This document shows, one piece after another, positions 17,282 to 27,169 of a stretch of DNA of 64,000 nt. The DNA lies in assembly GCF_019703875.1 (NCBI RefSeq), contig NZ_AP024110.1:2170001-2234000 (forward strand), in the 5' to 3' direction. Every line of letters starts with the position of its first letter. Within the stretch, counting starts at the first letter, position 1. The notes beneath the pieces were generated by a model. That model searched no databases, was not told where the DNA came from, and saw only the letters and a program-made list of their open reading frames with translations. Source of the DNA: Methyloradius palustris (GTDB lineage: Bacteria; Pseudomonadota; Gammaproteobacteria; Burkholderiales; Methylophilaceae). A program made the position numbers and the translations under genes.

Positions 17282-18757
17282 TTACATCACCGCTTTTTGT
17301 CTATTCTCAACCAAGATGATATTGAATGCATCTTGGCCATATTGGTCTTCAATTTGCAGTGAAATTGGCTTACCAATAAACTCAGCCAAGTTGGCCAAGC
17401 TCTGTGATTCTGTACTTTGCAGCAAATCAATCACTTTCTTGGCAGCATGTACCCGCAATTCTTTGGCATCAAACTCACGCGCCTGACGCAAAATTTCACG
17501 CAGAATCTCATAGCAAACGGTTTGTGCTGTTTTTAATGCACCACTGCCTTTGCAGTAGGAACATGCCTCACACAAGATGTGCGATAGACTTTCTCGCGTG
17601 CGCTTTCTGGTCATCTCTACCAAGCCTAGCGCCGAAAACCCGCTAACACTGATTCTTGTTCGATCACTAGCTACAGCTAGATTTAACTCAGCCAACACGG
17701 CTGCACGCTGTTCATCATCATCCATATCGATAAAATCAATAATGATAATGCCGCCTAGATTACGCAATCTAAGCTGACGCGCAATGCATTTACAAGCCTC
17801 GATATTGGTTCTGAATATGGTATCTGCGAGGTTGATTCCACTTACAAAACCACCGGTATTCACATCTACAGTGGTTAGTGCTTCAGTCTGGTCAATGATC
17901 AGATAACCACCAGACTTCAGCTCCACTTTTCGCGACATCGCTTTAGCGATCTCGGCTTCTACATTGTATGTATCGAAGAGTGGGCGCTCACCTTGATAGT
18001 GTTCAAGCAGGCTGGCATTAGTGGTTGTATAGCTAGTTGCAAAGGCTAATAGCTGCTGAAAATTCTCGCGCGAATCTACTAAAATACGTTTGGTGTCGGT
18101 ACTTGCCACATCACGCAACACGCGCATACAGAGATTTAAATCCTGGAATACTAAGGTGCGTGTTGCGGCGCTTTTACTGGCAGATTGTATGTTTTCCTCA
18201 ACCTTATGCAGATACGCAACATCAGACTTTAAGTCGTCATCAGTAGCATCTTCGGCCATGGTGCGAATGATGTATCCACCTTTGTGATTTTCAGGCAGCA
18301 GCTTCACCAAGCGATCACGCAATTTTTCGCGCTCGGCTTCATCTGCAATCCGTTGTGACACGCCAATATGGTCTTGTTGCGGTAGGTAAACGAGGAAGCG
18401 GCCGGCAATACTGATTTGCGTGGTGAGCCTAGCCCCCTTGCTGCCAATAGGCTCTTTAATCACTTGCACAATCAGTGATTGACCTTCGCGCAGTACATCC
18501 TGAATATTCTTTTGAGTTTCGCCTTCGTTACAATCCACCACATCAGCCACATGCAGGAAAGCCGCGCGCTGCAAACCAATATCGACAAACGCAGACTGCA
18601 TGCCCGGCAATACACGGCAAACCGTGCCGCGATAAACATTACCCACCAAGCTGGAAGAACTCTGCCGCTCAACATGCAACTCTTGCACGATGCCATTTTC
18701 AATAATGGCAACGCGCGTCTCCTGCGGAGTGTAGTTGATGAGAATTTCTTCAGTCAT
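17282..18757 (-). CDS. rng: Ribonuclease G
   Basis: RNase G is an endonuclease of the RNase E/G family that matures the 5' end of 16S rRNA and takes part in mRNA decay. The 491-residue protein has an N-terminal S1 domain (about 36-125, GTVCRVLPGMQSAFVDIG), the catalytic aspartates in TTVDVNTGGF and IIIIDFIDMDD, and the zinc-link cysteines in CEACSYCKG. It lacks the long C-terminal scaffold of RNase E. It overlaps the end of maf by 4 bp, matching the conserved maf-rng pairing. Confidence 0.95.
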   Translation of the reverse strand: MTEEILINYTPQETRVAIIENGIVQELHVERQSSSSLVGNVYRGTVCRVLPGMQSAFVDIGLQRAAFLHVADVVDCNEGETQKNIQDVLREGQSLIVQVIKEPIGSKGARLTTQISIAGRFLVYLPQQDHIGVSQRIADEAEREKLRDRLVKLLPENHKGGYIIRTMAEDATDDDLKSDVAYLHKVEENIQSASKSAATRTLVFQDLNLCMRVLRDVASTDTKRILVDSRENFQQLLAFATSYTTTNASLLEHYQGERPLFDTYNVEAEIAKAMSRKVELKSGGYLIIDQTEALTTVDVNTGGFVSGINLADTIFRTNIEACKCIARQLRLRNLGGIIIIDFIDMDDDEQRAAVLAELNLAVASDRTRISVSGFSALGLVEMTRKRTRESLSHILCEACSYCKGSGALKTAQTVCYEILREILRQAREFDAKELRVHAAKKVIDLLQSTESQSLANLAEFIGKPISLQIEDQYGQDAFNIILVENRQKAVM

Positions 18758-19359
18758 AACAAATAGATGCCTGCTTGTTTAAGCAATTGGCTGGTTTCAA
18801 AAATCGGCAGCCCCATCACACCAGAGTAACTGCCATCAATTTTTTTGATAAATGTACTGGCCAAACCTTGTATGCCGTAAGCACCAGCCTTGTCCATAGG
18901 CTCACCAGAAGCCACATAAGCGTTTATTTCCTCATCTGCCAACTCAGCGAATTCGACTTGAGTAGAAGATAAGCGACTAAACGTACCTTGGGCAGTTAGT
19001 ACGGCCACGGCTGTATGCACGTAATGCGATTGACCAGACATGCTTTTTAGCATGGCAACAGCATCCTTAGCATCTTCAGGCTTACCCAGAATGCGCCAAC
19101 TGTCTGATTTTGGATCATGCAGCGCCACAGTCGTGTCGGCTGCCAGTATCGGCAACACAGGCAATGCGTTGTTTTTTACATAGTTTAAACATGCCAAAGC
19201 CTTCTCTTCCGCCAACCGAGTCACATAAGCATCAGGTAATTCAAATGCTTGTACTGACTCATCGATATCTGCTGGCAACACTTCAAAACTGACACCTAAT
19301 TGCGCAAGGATTTCTGCTCGTCTAGGCGACCGAGATGCAAGATAAATTTTTTTATTCAT
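18754..19359 (-). CDS. maf: Maf/YhdE family nucleoside triphosphate pyrophosphatase
   Basis: Maf proteins hydrolyse non-canonical or excess NTPs. The start MNKKIYLASRSPRRAEIL carries the substrate-binding SxSPRR motif of the YhdE (dTTP/UTP pyrophosphatase) branch; the catalytic Asp is in ILAADTTV, with GEPMDKAGAYGIQG towards the C-terminus. The frame is open to 19392, but the ATG at 19359 fits the family N-terminus (201 aa). It probably forms an operon with rng. Confidence 0.93.
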   Translation of the reverse strand: MNKKIYLASRSPRRAEILAQLGVSFEVLPADIDESVQAFELPDAYVTRLAEEKALACLNYVKNNALPVLPILAADTTVALHDPKSDSWRILGKPEDAKDAVAMLKSMSGQSHYVHTAVAVLTAQGTFSRLSSTQVEFAELADEEINAYVASGEPMDKAGAYGIQGLASTFIKKIDGSYSGVMGLPIFETSQLLKQAGIYLL

Positions 19360-19536
19360 TCTAAAAACGCTTTTTGCTTCAAACTGTTGCATTAGGCCAC
19401 TTTAGCCAATTTGAGTCATATGCAACAATCAGAATCAAATCGTTACAATTTATTAACAATTAACTGGATATTAACTGATTGCACCCTACTTCAACAACCA
19501 GTTTCCAATTTAAAAGAATCGATTTAAGGGATATTT

Positions 19537-20172
19537 ATGCATGAGTGGTCTGCTTTAACCAAAATCGGCATTGCGCTGTTCGCTATCGTCAACCCAATAG
19601 GGATTGTTCCTATTTTCATCAGCGCCACTGACGGATGGAGCAAACAAGAGCGGTCAAGAACAGCCAATACGGTAGCTATCACAGTCTTTTTCGTGTTATT
19701 GATTTCGGCTTTTCTGGGCGACCAGATTCTTGATTTTTTCAGTATCAGCATTCCATCGTTTCAAGTCGGTGGCGGCATTCTATTAATGTTAATTGCCATC
19801 TCCATGTTGCACGGCAAGCTTACCCACAGCCGCCAGACGCCAGAAGAAGCGCAGGCCGTTTCAGAGCGCGAAGTAATTGCAGTCGTCCCACTAGCAATAC
19901 CGCTGCTGGCTGGCCCTGGTGCTATTAGCAGCATGATTATCGCGGCGCAGCAAAATAGTAGTTTTGTATGGCATTTATCACTGGCAATCCCTGTCTTTGT
20001 TGTGTGCTGCCTAATATGGGTCACGCTAAAACTATCGGTCAGGATCGGACAAAAACTAGGCACTATCGGCATCACCATCGTCACTAGACTGATGGGCTTG
20101 ATACTCGCAGCCATGGCCGTTGAATTTATTGCGCATGGCTTGATTGGGCTGTTCCCTAAACTTGCAAGCTAA
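19537..20172 (+). CDS. MarC family integral membrane protein
   Basis: The 211-residue protein has about six hydrophobic segments and the MarC motifs ALFAIVNPIGIVPIF near the N-terminus and AIPLLAGPGAISSMI near residue 128. The substrate of MarC-type membrane proteins is unknown, and the former link to multiple antibiotic resistance is not supported. It stands alone, divergent from maf; an AACTTGCAAGC/GCTTGCGAGTT inverted repeat spans its stop codon. Confidence 0.92.
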   Translation: MHEWSALTKIGIALFAIVNPIGIVPIFISATDGWSKQERSRTANTVAITVFFVLLISAFLGDQILDFFSISIPSFQVGGGILLMLIAISMLHGKLTHSRQTPEEAQAVSEREVIAVVPLAIPLLAGPGAISSMIIAAQQNSSFVWHLSLAIPVFVVCCLIWVTLKLSVRIGQKLGTIGITIVTRLMGLILAAMAVEFIAHGLIGLFPKLAS

Positions 20173-20187
20173 TTAGGCTTGCGAGTT
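20159..20187 (+). terminator. Hairpin at the end of the marC-family gene
   Basis: AACTTGCAAGC (20159-20169) and GCTTGCGAGTT (20177-20187) pair with one G-U type mismatch around a 7-base loop that includes the TAA stop codon. There is no good U-tract after it, so termination is only a possible role. Confidence 0.35.
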
Positions 20188-20254
20188 AATAATGCAAGCT
20201 AGTCTAGTTAGCACTTGCTCTGTAAAATATGCGTTTTAATATAAAGCAGCATCA

Positions 20255-20704
20255 ATGATCTGGAAGCCCAACACTACGGTAGCTGCAGTTATAGAAGTGG
20301 ATGGAAAATTTCTACTGGTTGAAGAAGACACAACTGATGGCATCCGACTTAATCAACCAGCAGGACATCTTGAAGATGGCGAAACACTGTTGCAAGCGGT
20401 AGTTCGTGAAGCACAGGAAGAATCAGCCTACACCGTTCAGCCAGAAGCACTGCTAGGCATCTACCAATGGCGATTGGCCGAAAAAGATATCACCTATATG
20501 CGCTTTGCCTTTATTGCTAGCATCATTGCGCATGATGACAAACAAAAACTGGATGCGGGTATCATTCGTGCGATCTGGATGGATGCAGATGAAATCAAAG
20601 CCAATCAGCACAGACTGCGTAGTCCGCAAGTATTAAAGTGTGTAGAAGACTATCTGGCAGGACAACGTTTTCCACTCAGTGTAATTACACATATACCGCA
20701 CTGA
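20255..20704 (+). CDS. nudJ: Nudix hydrolase, NudJ-like
   Basis: The 149-residue protein has a full Nudix box at residues 37-59 (G-x5-E-x7-R-E-x2-E-E). Size, the WKPNTTVAAVIE start and its position directly upstream of mnmA match NudJ, a phosphatase acting on HMP-pyrophosphate and other nucleotide substrates. The exact substrate is inferred from family and context only. The gap to mnmA is 19 bp. Confidence 0.9.
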   Translation: MIWKPNTTVAAVIEVDGKFLLVEEDTTDGIRLNQPAGHLEDGETLLQAVVREAQEESAYTVQPEALLGIYQWRLAEKDITYMRFAFIASIIAHDDKQKLDAGIIRAIWMDADEIKANQHRLRSPQVLKCVEDYLAGQRFPLSVITHIPH

Positions 20705-20723
20705 AATAAAATGAAAAAAACTC

Positions 20724-21809
20724 ATGGCTAAACAAAAAGTAGTGGTCGGCCTCTCTGGCGGCGTAGATTCATCAGTCACTGCCTTGCTGCTAAAAGAGCA
20801 GGGTTACGATGTCACTGGTCTTTTCATGAAGAACTGGGAAGATGACGACACCGATGAATACTGCTCGTCCAAGCAAGACCTGATTGACGCCGTTTCCGTC
20901 GCCGACAAAATCGGCATTGAAATCGAAGCCGTCAATTTTAGTACCGAATATAAAGACCGTGTATTTGCCAACTTTCTTTCTGAATACAAGGCTGGCCGTA
21001 CACCCAATCCAGACATTCTGTGCAATGCCGAGATCAAGTTTAAAGCATTCCTCGATCACGCCATGGGCTTGGGCGCCGACCTGATTGCCACTGGGCACTA
21101 TGCCCAAGTGCGCGAAAAGAATGGACTGTTCCAGTTACTCAAAGCAGAAGATGGCAGCAAAGACCAAAGCTATTTCCTATACAGGCTGAATCAGGCGCAA
21201 CTTTCAAAAACCCTGTTTCCGCTAGGCAAGCTGCTAAAACGCGAAGTCCGTGAGATTGCGCGCAAAGCTGGGTTGATCAATGCCGAAAAGAAAGACTCAA
21301 CTGGTATTTGCTTTATTGGCGAACGCCCTTTTCAAGAATTTCTCGCGCGTTACTTACCGCGTGAACCAGGTGAGATGCAAACACCTGAAGGCAAAGTAGT
21401 TGGCCAACATGAAGGCTTGATGTACTACACGCTGGGTCAACGCCAAGGCCTGAAAATCGGCGGCTCAAGGGAAAGTAATGGTGAGCCATGGTTTGTAGCA
21501 GCAAAAGACATGGAGAAAAATATACTCACCGTAGTGCAGGGCCATGAACACCCTTTATTGCTTAACGATGGCTTGCAAGCCAGCCAGTTACACTGGATAG
21601 CAGGCCACGAACCTGAAACGCATTGGGTATATGCAGCCAAAACACGCTATCGCCAAGCCGATGCGCCGTGTGAAATTGATGCACTAAATAACGACTTCAC
21701 GGAAATCAAATTTGGGCAGAAGCAATGGGCGATTACGCCTGGGCAGTCAGCTGTGGTTTACGAGAGCCAGGTTTGTCTAGGTGGCGGCATTATCACTGCC
21801 GCCATTTAG
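20724..21809 (+). CDS. mnmA: tRNA-specific 2-thiouridylase MnmA
   Basis: MnmA activates U34 of certain tRNAs with ATP and inserts sulfur relayed by the Tus system. The PP-loop SGGVDSS is at 11-17; the two catalytic cysteines are Cys100 (NPDILCNAEIKF) and Cys196 (STGICFIGER). At 361 residues it is full length. It likely shares a transcript with nudJ and converges with the GST gene. Confidence 0.97.
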   Translation: MAKQKVVVGLSGGVDSSVTALLLKEQGYDVTGLFMKNWEDDDTDEYCSSKQDLIDAVSVADKIGIEIEAVNFSTEYKDRVFANFLSEYKAGRTPNPDILCNAEIKFKAFLDHAMGLGADLIATGHYAQVREKNGLFQLLKAEDGSKDQSYFLYRLNQAQLSKTLFPLGKLLKREVREIARKAGLINAEKKDSTGICFIGERPFQEFLARYLPREPGEMQTPEGKVVGQHEGLMYYTLGQRQGLKIGGSRESNGEPWFVAAKDMEKNILTVVQGHEHPLLLNDGLQASQLHWIAGHEPETHWVYAAKTRYRQADAPCEIDALNNDFTEIKFGQKQWAITPGQSAVVYESQVCLGGGIITAAI

Positions 21810-21812
21810 CGC

Positions 21813-22418
21813 TTAAACCGGGGTGGTATCGGCGAAGGCTTTGCGCTTCATCAACTCAGCATAATGCCTTGCCAAATTTGGATATTGAGCCGCCAAATCG
21901 ATTTCAGGCATGCGTAAAGCCAAGTAACCAAGCATGCAACCCAGTGAAATATCCGCAAGACTGAAACTATCGTCCACGCACCACTTGCTGTCACCAAGCT
22001 CTTGATTCAAGGCAGTCAATCCGCGCTCTACTTTGCCATGTTGTTTCGTGATAACTGTCGCATCTTGTTTATCTTCAGGCCTGCGACTTTCTTGTATAGC
22101 TAATATCGCTGCATCGCAGACACCATCTGCTAGTGCTTCCCAACGCCTAACCTGTATTTTCAAGGTGTGGTCTTGCGGAATCAGGTGTGCGACTGGAGTG
22201 CGGTGATCAAGATATTCAACGATCACGCGAGAGTCAAATAGGCTATCGCCGTCATCCAGAATCAATACGGGAATTTTACCGAGTGGGTTATGCTGAGTGA
22301 CTGGGGAGTCAGTGGCGGCCAGCACCACAGGTACCATCTCGATTTCAATACGTTTTTCACTAGCGACGATGCGCACTTTGCGTGCATAAGGGCTGCCGAG
22401 GGAGTACAAAAGTTTCAT
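21813..22418 (-). CDS. Glutathione S-transferase family protein, YibF-like
   Basis: The 201-residue protein has an N-terminal thioredoxin-like domain (MKLLYSLGSPYARKVRI, with Ser7/Ser9 in place of a catalytic cysteine and the cis-Pro in GKIPVL) and an all-helical C-terminal GST domain with the SLADISLGC N-capping box. Family members resemble E. coli YibF. The substrate is unknown. It is convergent with mnmA (3 bp apart) and divergent from nadC. Confidence 0.88.
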   Translation of the reverse strand: MKLLYSLGSPYARKVRIVASEKRIEIEMVPVVLAATDSPVTQHNPLGKIPVLILDDGDSLFDSRVIVEYLDHRTPVAHLIPQDHTLKIQVRRWEALADGVCDAAILAIQESRRPEDKQDATVITKQHGKVERGLTALNQELGDSKWCVDDSFSLADISLGCMLGYLALRMPEIDLAAQYPNLARHYAELMKRKAFADTTPV

Positions 22419-22501
22419 AAAGTTGATTTCATCAAGAATTGAATTAGGCTTGAGGGCTTTAAGCTATCGATTAGAACCTAGTGCACATTATAATAGAAAT
22501 C

Positions 22502-23383
22502 ATGAGCAAACAATTGTTAAGCAATCTTTCGGCGGAACTTCAAACGGCATTACTCAACAACGTAAGAGATGCGCTGGCAGAAGACATATCTACAGGCGAT
22601 TTAACCGCACAACTCATCCCTGCCACACAAATAGCTCACGCCACATTGATCAGTCGCGAGAATGCTGTGATCTGTGGCTTGCCTTGGCTCGAAGCCTGCA
22701 TAGACCAAATTGATCCTACAGTGAGCATTCAATGGCATATCGCCGAGGGTGAAACCGTTGAGCCCAATCAAGCAATATGTGAGTTACAAGGCAATGCACG
22801 CAGCATATTGACTGCTGAACGTGCAGCACTTAATTTTGTGCAGTTGCTTTCAGCGACCGCTACACAAACCAGACTATATGTTGATGCAATCAAAACGACA
22901 AAGGCGCGTATTCTGGATACCAGAAAAACATTACCTGGATTACGTCTGGCACAAAAATATGCGGTGACTATTGGCGGGGGATTGAATCAACGACTCGGGC
23001 TATATGACGGTATCTTGATCAAGGAAAACCATATTGCTGCGGCTGGCAGTATTGAAGCTGTGTTAAATGCTGCAGATGAAGTCAGAAAAACATCGGATAC
23101 TAATATTACAGTGCAAATAGAAGTTGAAAATCTGCATCAACTCAAAACCGCGCTGGATGCCGGCGCGAAGCTGATATTGCTGGATAACTTTGATATCCCA
23201 GCATTGGCTGAGGCCGTCAAATTGAATGCAGGCAAAGCCATTCTGGAAGCCTCTGGTGGCATCAATCTGGATAACGTGCTGGCCATCGCGCAAACTGGCG
23301 TGGACAGAATCTCGATAGGGGCCATCACTAAACACGTAAAGGCCATAGATTTATCTTTACGTTTTAAAGAGATAACGCTTTAA
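22502..23383 (+). CDS. nadC: Nicotinate-nucleotide pyrophosphorylase (quinolinate phosphoribosyltransferase)
   Basis: NadC converts quinolinate and PRPP to nicotinate mononucleotide in de novo NAD synthesis. Motifs include DISTGDLT near the N-terminus, ILDTRKTLPGLR with the substrate lysine and arginines, and GGGLNQRLGLYDGILIKENH. The frame is open from 22481, but the ATG at 22502 fits the family start better (293 aa). The other nad genes are not in the window. Confidence 0.95.
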   Translation: MSKQLLSNLSAELQTALLNNVRDALAEDISTGDLTAQLIPATQIAHATLISRENAVICGLPWLEACIDQIDPTVSIQWHIAEGETVEPNQAICELQGNARSILTAERAALNFVQLLSATATQTRLYVDAIKTTKARILDTRKTLPGLRLAQKYAVTIGGGLNQRLGLYDGILIKENHIAAAGSIEAVLNAADEVRKTSDTNITVQIEVENLHQLKTALDAGAKLILLDNFDIPALAEAVKLNAGKAILEASGGINLDNVLAIAQTGVDRISIGAITKHVKAIDLSLRFKEITL

Positions 23384-23427
23384 TTAGAATAGAATTTGAG
23401 TAAGTTAACCATTGAGAGACTGCGCGC

Positions 23428-25212
23428 ATGAGTAAATCAGCCACCATCGTAAAAACACTTGAGGGGAAATTAACCCTTGGGGACGTATTACGCTTGCTGG
23501 TGAATGACGGCCTGATCGACAAAGACCAAGCCGAAAAACTCTATAAAGATCGCAAAATGGATAGCACCAATTTGCACCCGATTGTGATTATCGGCGAGCA
23601 AAAGTGGAAAAACCTCTCTGCACCTGCAAAAACCCTGACCGTTGAAGCACTTACCATCTGGCTGGCCAAGCATGCTGATCTCGATTATTACCATATTGAC
23701 CCACTGAATATGGATTTTGGGTCTATTGCTAAGGTTGTCTCAAAAAATTACGCCGAACGCCTCAAAATCATGCCCGTAAAAGTGGGAAATGAACAGGCAA
23801 CCATTGCAACTGCGGAGCCTTTCCAGATTGACTGGATTCCTGATCTAGAGCGTATTCTGCGCATGAAAATCAAGCTGGTAGTGGCAAACCCTTTGGAAAT
23901 CACACGCTATTTGCCTGAGGTTTATAACCTTGCAAATTCAATCAATGTAGCCACTATCGCCAAGGCTGGCCAAATATTAGGTGTACAAAATTTCGAACAG
24001 TTAGTTGAGCTAGGCAAAAACAAGAATCTGGATGCGAACGAACAGCACATCGTCAATATTGTAGACTGGTTGTTCAAATATGCGTTTGAGCAACGCGCCA
24101 GTGATATTCATTTAGAGCCACGCCGCACGCTTGGTGTGATGCGTTTCCGTATCGACGGCGTGTTGCATCAGGTCTATCAACTACCTTCCACCATCATGAA
24201 TGCCATCACCAGCCGCATCAAGCTACTGGGGCGCATGGATATGGTGGAAAAACGTAGGCCGCAGGATGGCCGTATCAAGACCGTCACCGCAGAAGGCTCG
24301 GAAGTTGAGTTACGTCTATCCACCATGCCAACAGCTTTTGGCGAAAAACTGGTGATGCGGATATTCAGGCCAGAAATTATCGTTAAGAACTTTGTTGAGC
24401 TTGGGTTTTCTCCAGAGCAGGCAGCCCAGTGGAATGATTGGACGCATAACCCAAATGGCATCATCCTAGTTACTGGTCCTACAGGTTCTGGTAAAACCAC
24501 TACGCTGTATTCAACGCTCAAGAACCTTGCAACTTCAGAAGTGAATGTATGTACGGTAGAAGAGCCGATAGAAATGGTAGAGCCTGCATTCAACCAGATG
24601 CAGGTTCAGCCGAACATTGACCTCACGTTTGCGCATGGTATCCGCACGCTTTTGCGACAAGACCCAGACATCATCATGGTCGGCGAAATTCGCGATCTGG
24701 AAACTGCCGACATGGCGATTCAAGCAGCGCTTACTGGTCACTTAGTACTATCGACCCTACACACCAACGATGCCCCATCGGCAATTACCCGCTTGCTTGA
24801 TTTGGGCGTACCTTCGTACCTTATTCAATCAACACTGCTAGGCGTGATGGCACAGCGTTTGTTACGTACACTTTGCCCTAATTGCAAAACACCATACGCA
24901 ATGCCTGAACATGAGTGGCATGATCTGATCAAACCCTGGGAAATGCCACCGCCAGCCAATGCTCATGGCAAAGTCGGCTGTATGGACTGCCGGAATACGG
25001 GCTATCGTGGCCGTAGTGGCATCTATGAGATGCTCTCCGTTACCCCTGAAATCAGAAAGCTGATTACACCAACAGCCGATTTAGCAAAAATCCGTACACT
25101 GGCTTACAAGGAGGGTATGCAACCCCTCCTCATTAATGGGGCGGAAAAAATCGCAGCAGGCATTACTACCATAGAAGAGTTACTCAAAGTTGCTCCGCCA
25201 CTTGAGGATTAA
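23428..25212 (+). CDS. Orphan GspE/PilB-type assembly ATPase
   Basis: This 594-residue ATPase belongs to the type II secretion/type IV pilus assembly family. An MshEN-like N-terminal domain (about 15-165) precedes the ATPase core: Walker A GPTGSGKT at 350-357, Asp box and Walker B around 412-424, His box LSTLHTND near 441-448. The zinc-binding cysteine pairs CPNC (483-486) and CMDC (518-521) mark it as an extension-type (PilB/GspE) motor, not PilT. A second, distinct PilB stands with pilC at 54133. No platform protein or pilin is adjacent here, so its partner machine is unknown. Confidence 0.88.
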   Translation: MSKSATIVKTLEGKLTLGDVLRLLVNDGLIDKDQAEKLYKDRKMDSTNLHPIVIIGEQKWKNLSAPAKTLTVEALTIWLAKHADLDYYHIDPLNMDFGSIAKVVSKNYAERLKIMPVKVGNEQATIATAEPFQIDWIPDLERILRMKIKLVVANPLEITRYLPEVYNLANSINVATIAKAGQILGVQNFEQLVELGKNKNLDANEQHIVNIVDWLFKYAFEQRASDIHLEPRRTLGVMRFRIDGVLHQVYQLPSTIMNAITSRIKLLGRMDMVEKRRPQDGRIKTVTAEGSEVELRLSTMPTAFGEKLVMRIFRPEIIVKNFVELGFSPEQAAQWNDWTHNPNGIILVTGPTGSGKTTTLYSTLKNLATSEVNVCTVEEPIEMVEPAFNQMQVQPNIDLTFAHGIRTLLRQDPDIIMVGEIRDLETADMAIQAALTGHLVLSTLHTNDAPSAITRLLDLGVPSYLIQSTLLGVMAQRLLRTLCPNCKTPYAMPEHEWHDLIKPWEMPPPANAHGKVGCMDCRNTGYRGRSGIYEMLSVTPEIRKLITPTADLAKIRTLAYKEGMQPLLINGAEKIAAGITTIEELLKVAPPLED

Positions 25213-25431
25213 CGTTTTAAAGACAAGTCTGTAATTACCAATACGCGGTTAAAACACAGTATTAATAGCTTCAAGTAGTCTAGCAATCCAAACTTTGCCT
25301 CAGAGGCAGTCCCATCCACGTCATCCGAAATCGGTAAATAAAGACGATTTAAACACTATCAATCTTGACCAAATACCCGCAAACGGTTACTGTGCAGGGT
25401 TCACCAACATCAGCAAAATTAAGTCCGATTT

Positions 25432-27156
25432 ATGGAAGACCGCAACACTCAGATCACTGGCGCAGAGATCGTCATCCGTTGCTTGCAGGAAGAAAAAGTC
25501 AAGTTCGTGTTTGGCTACCCTGGCGGCGCGGTACTCAACATCTACGACGAAATATTCAAGCAAGATTCATTCAAACACGTACTCGTGCGCCACGAGCAGG
25601 CTGCTGTGCATGCAGCCGATGCCTACTCGCGCTCCACAGGTGAAGTCGGTGTTGCACTAGTCACGTCTGGCCCTGGCGCTACTAACGCAGTGACTGGCAT
25701 CGCCACCGCTTATATGGATTCAGTACCTATGGTCGTTTTAAGCGGCCAGGTGCCTACCCCTGCAATCGGCATGGATGCTTTCCAAGAAGTCGACATGATC
25801 GGCATCACACGCCCGTGCGTGAAGCATAATTTCTTGATCAAAGACATCAAGGACATTGCGCCGACCATTAAGAAGGCGTTTTATATCGCTGCCACTGGCC
25901 GCCCTGGGCCTGTAGTGGTTGATATCCCTAAAGACATCACCCAACAACTTTACCATTTTGATTATCCAAAATCGGTAGAGATGCGCTCATACAGCCCAAT
26001 ATTGAAAGGCCATACTGGCCAGATCAAAAAAGCGGTCAAGCTAATGCTCGAAGCTAAACGCCCTATGATCTATAGTGGTGGTGGTGTGATCTTGGGCGAT
26101 GCAGCAGATCAACTGATCAAGTTAACTCGCCGTTTAGGTTCGCCTATCACCAACACCCTGATGGGTTTAGGTGGCTACCCTGCAACGGACAAGCAGTTCC
26201 TTGGGATGCTAGGCATGCACGGCACGCTTGAAGCCAATATGGCCATGCAGGAATGTGATGTGCTGATTGCGATTGGTGCGCGTTTTGATGACCGCGTGAT
26301 TGGCAACCCTGAACACTTTTTTAGTAAAAACCGTACGATTATCCATATCGACGTAGACCCGTCTTCGATTTCGAAGCGCGTTAAGGTTGATATTCCTATC
26401 GTCGGTCACGTACAGTCTGTACTCGGCGAAATGAATGAGTTACTTGATCTGGAGAAGACACCAGATACACAAAGGCTGGAATCATGGTGGAAACAGATTG
26501 AAGAATGGCGTAGCAAGAAATGCCTAAACTTTGATCGTACCAGCGACATCATCAAGCCCCAGGCCGTTGTGGAAAAACTTTGGGAAGTCACCAAAGGCGA
26601 TGCCTTTGTGACCTCAGATGTTGGTCAGCACCAGATGTGGGCTGCGCAATACTATAAATTCGACAAACCACGTCGCTGGATCAACTCGGGCGGCTTGGGC
26701 ACGATGGGCGTTGGCTTACCTTACGCGATGGGTGTTCAGTTAGCACATCCTGAGGCACAAGTTGCCTGCATCACAGGCGAGGCTTCTATCCAGATGTGCA
26801 TACAGGAGCTATCAACCTGTAAGCAGTTCCATCTGCCGATCAAGGTCATTACCTTGAATAATCGCTATATGGGTATGGTGCGTCAGTGGCAGGAGTTTTT
26901 CTACGGCAACCGTTATTCAGAATCATATATGGACGCGTTGCCTGATTTCGTGAAACTGGCAGAGGCTTATGGCCATGTTGGCATGCGCATCGAGAAACCA
27001 TCTGATGTTGAAGGCGCTTTGAAAGAAGCCTTTAGCCCCGCATTGAAAGAGCGCTTCGTCTTTATGGACTTTTTAACAGACCAAAAAGAAAACGTGTTCC
27101 CTATGGTACCGAATGGCAAGGGCCTTTCTGAAATGATCTTGGCTGAAGAGTTATAA
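25432..27156 (+). CDS. ilvB: Acetolactate synthase large subunit
   Basis: The 574-residue, thiamine-diphosphate-dependent enzyme makes acetolactate or acetohydroxybutyrate for branched-chain amino acids. The N-terminal part has FGYPGGAVLNIYD and the catalytic Glu in RHEQAAVHAADAY; the C-terminal TPP domain retains its GE-x(~25)-N spacing (TGEASIQMCIQE, then NNRYMGMVRQW). The regulatory subunit follows after 13 bp and ilvC after that, so ilvB-ilvH-ilvC forms one pathway operon. No Leu/Val/Ile-rich leader peptide was found in the 219 bp upstream. Confidence 0.96.
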   Translation: MEDRNTQITGAEIVIRCLQEEKVKFVFGYPGGAVLNIYDEIFKQDSFKHVLVRHEQAAVHAADAYSRSTGEVGVALVTSGPGATNAVTGIATAYMDSVPMVVLSGQVPTPAIGMDAFQEVDMIGITRPCVKHNFLIKDIKDIAPTIKKAFYIAATGRPGPVVVDIPKDITQQLYHFDYPKSVEMRSYSPILKGHTGQIKKAVKLMLEAKRPMIYSGGGVILGDAADQLIKLTRRLGSPITNTLMGLGGYPATDKQFLGMLGMHGTLEANMAMQECDVLIAIGARFDDRVIGNPEHFFSKNRTIIHIDVDPSSISKRVKVDIPIVGHVQSVLGEMNELLDLEKTPDTQRLESWWKQIEEWRSKKCLNFDRTSDIIKPQAVVEKLWEVTKGDAFVTSDVGQHQMWAAQYYKFDKPRRWINSGGLGTMGVGLPYAMGVQLAHPEAQVACITGEASIQMCIQELSTCKQFHLPIKVITLNNRYMGMVRQWQEFFYGNRYSESYMDALPDFVKLAEAYGHVGMRIEKPSDVEGALKEAFSPALKERFVFMDFLTDQKENVFPMVPNGKGLSEMILAEEL

Positions 27157-27169
27157 GCAGAATACTAAA

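Noticed and set aside
25213..25431. Attenuator leader peptide for ilvB
   Set aside because: No ATG-started short ORF with clustered Leu, Val or Ile codons and no terminator-antiterminator pair was found in the 219-bp gap.
25295..25660. ORF of 121 codons upstream of and overlapping ilvB in another frame
   Set aside because: The overlap with the conserved IlvB N-terminus and the Ser/Arg/Lys-rich composition mark it as a frame shadow.
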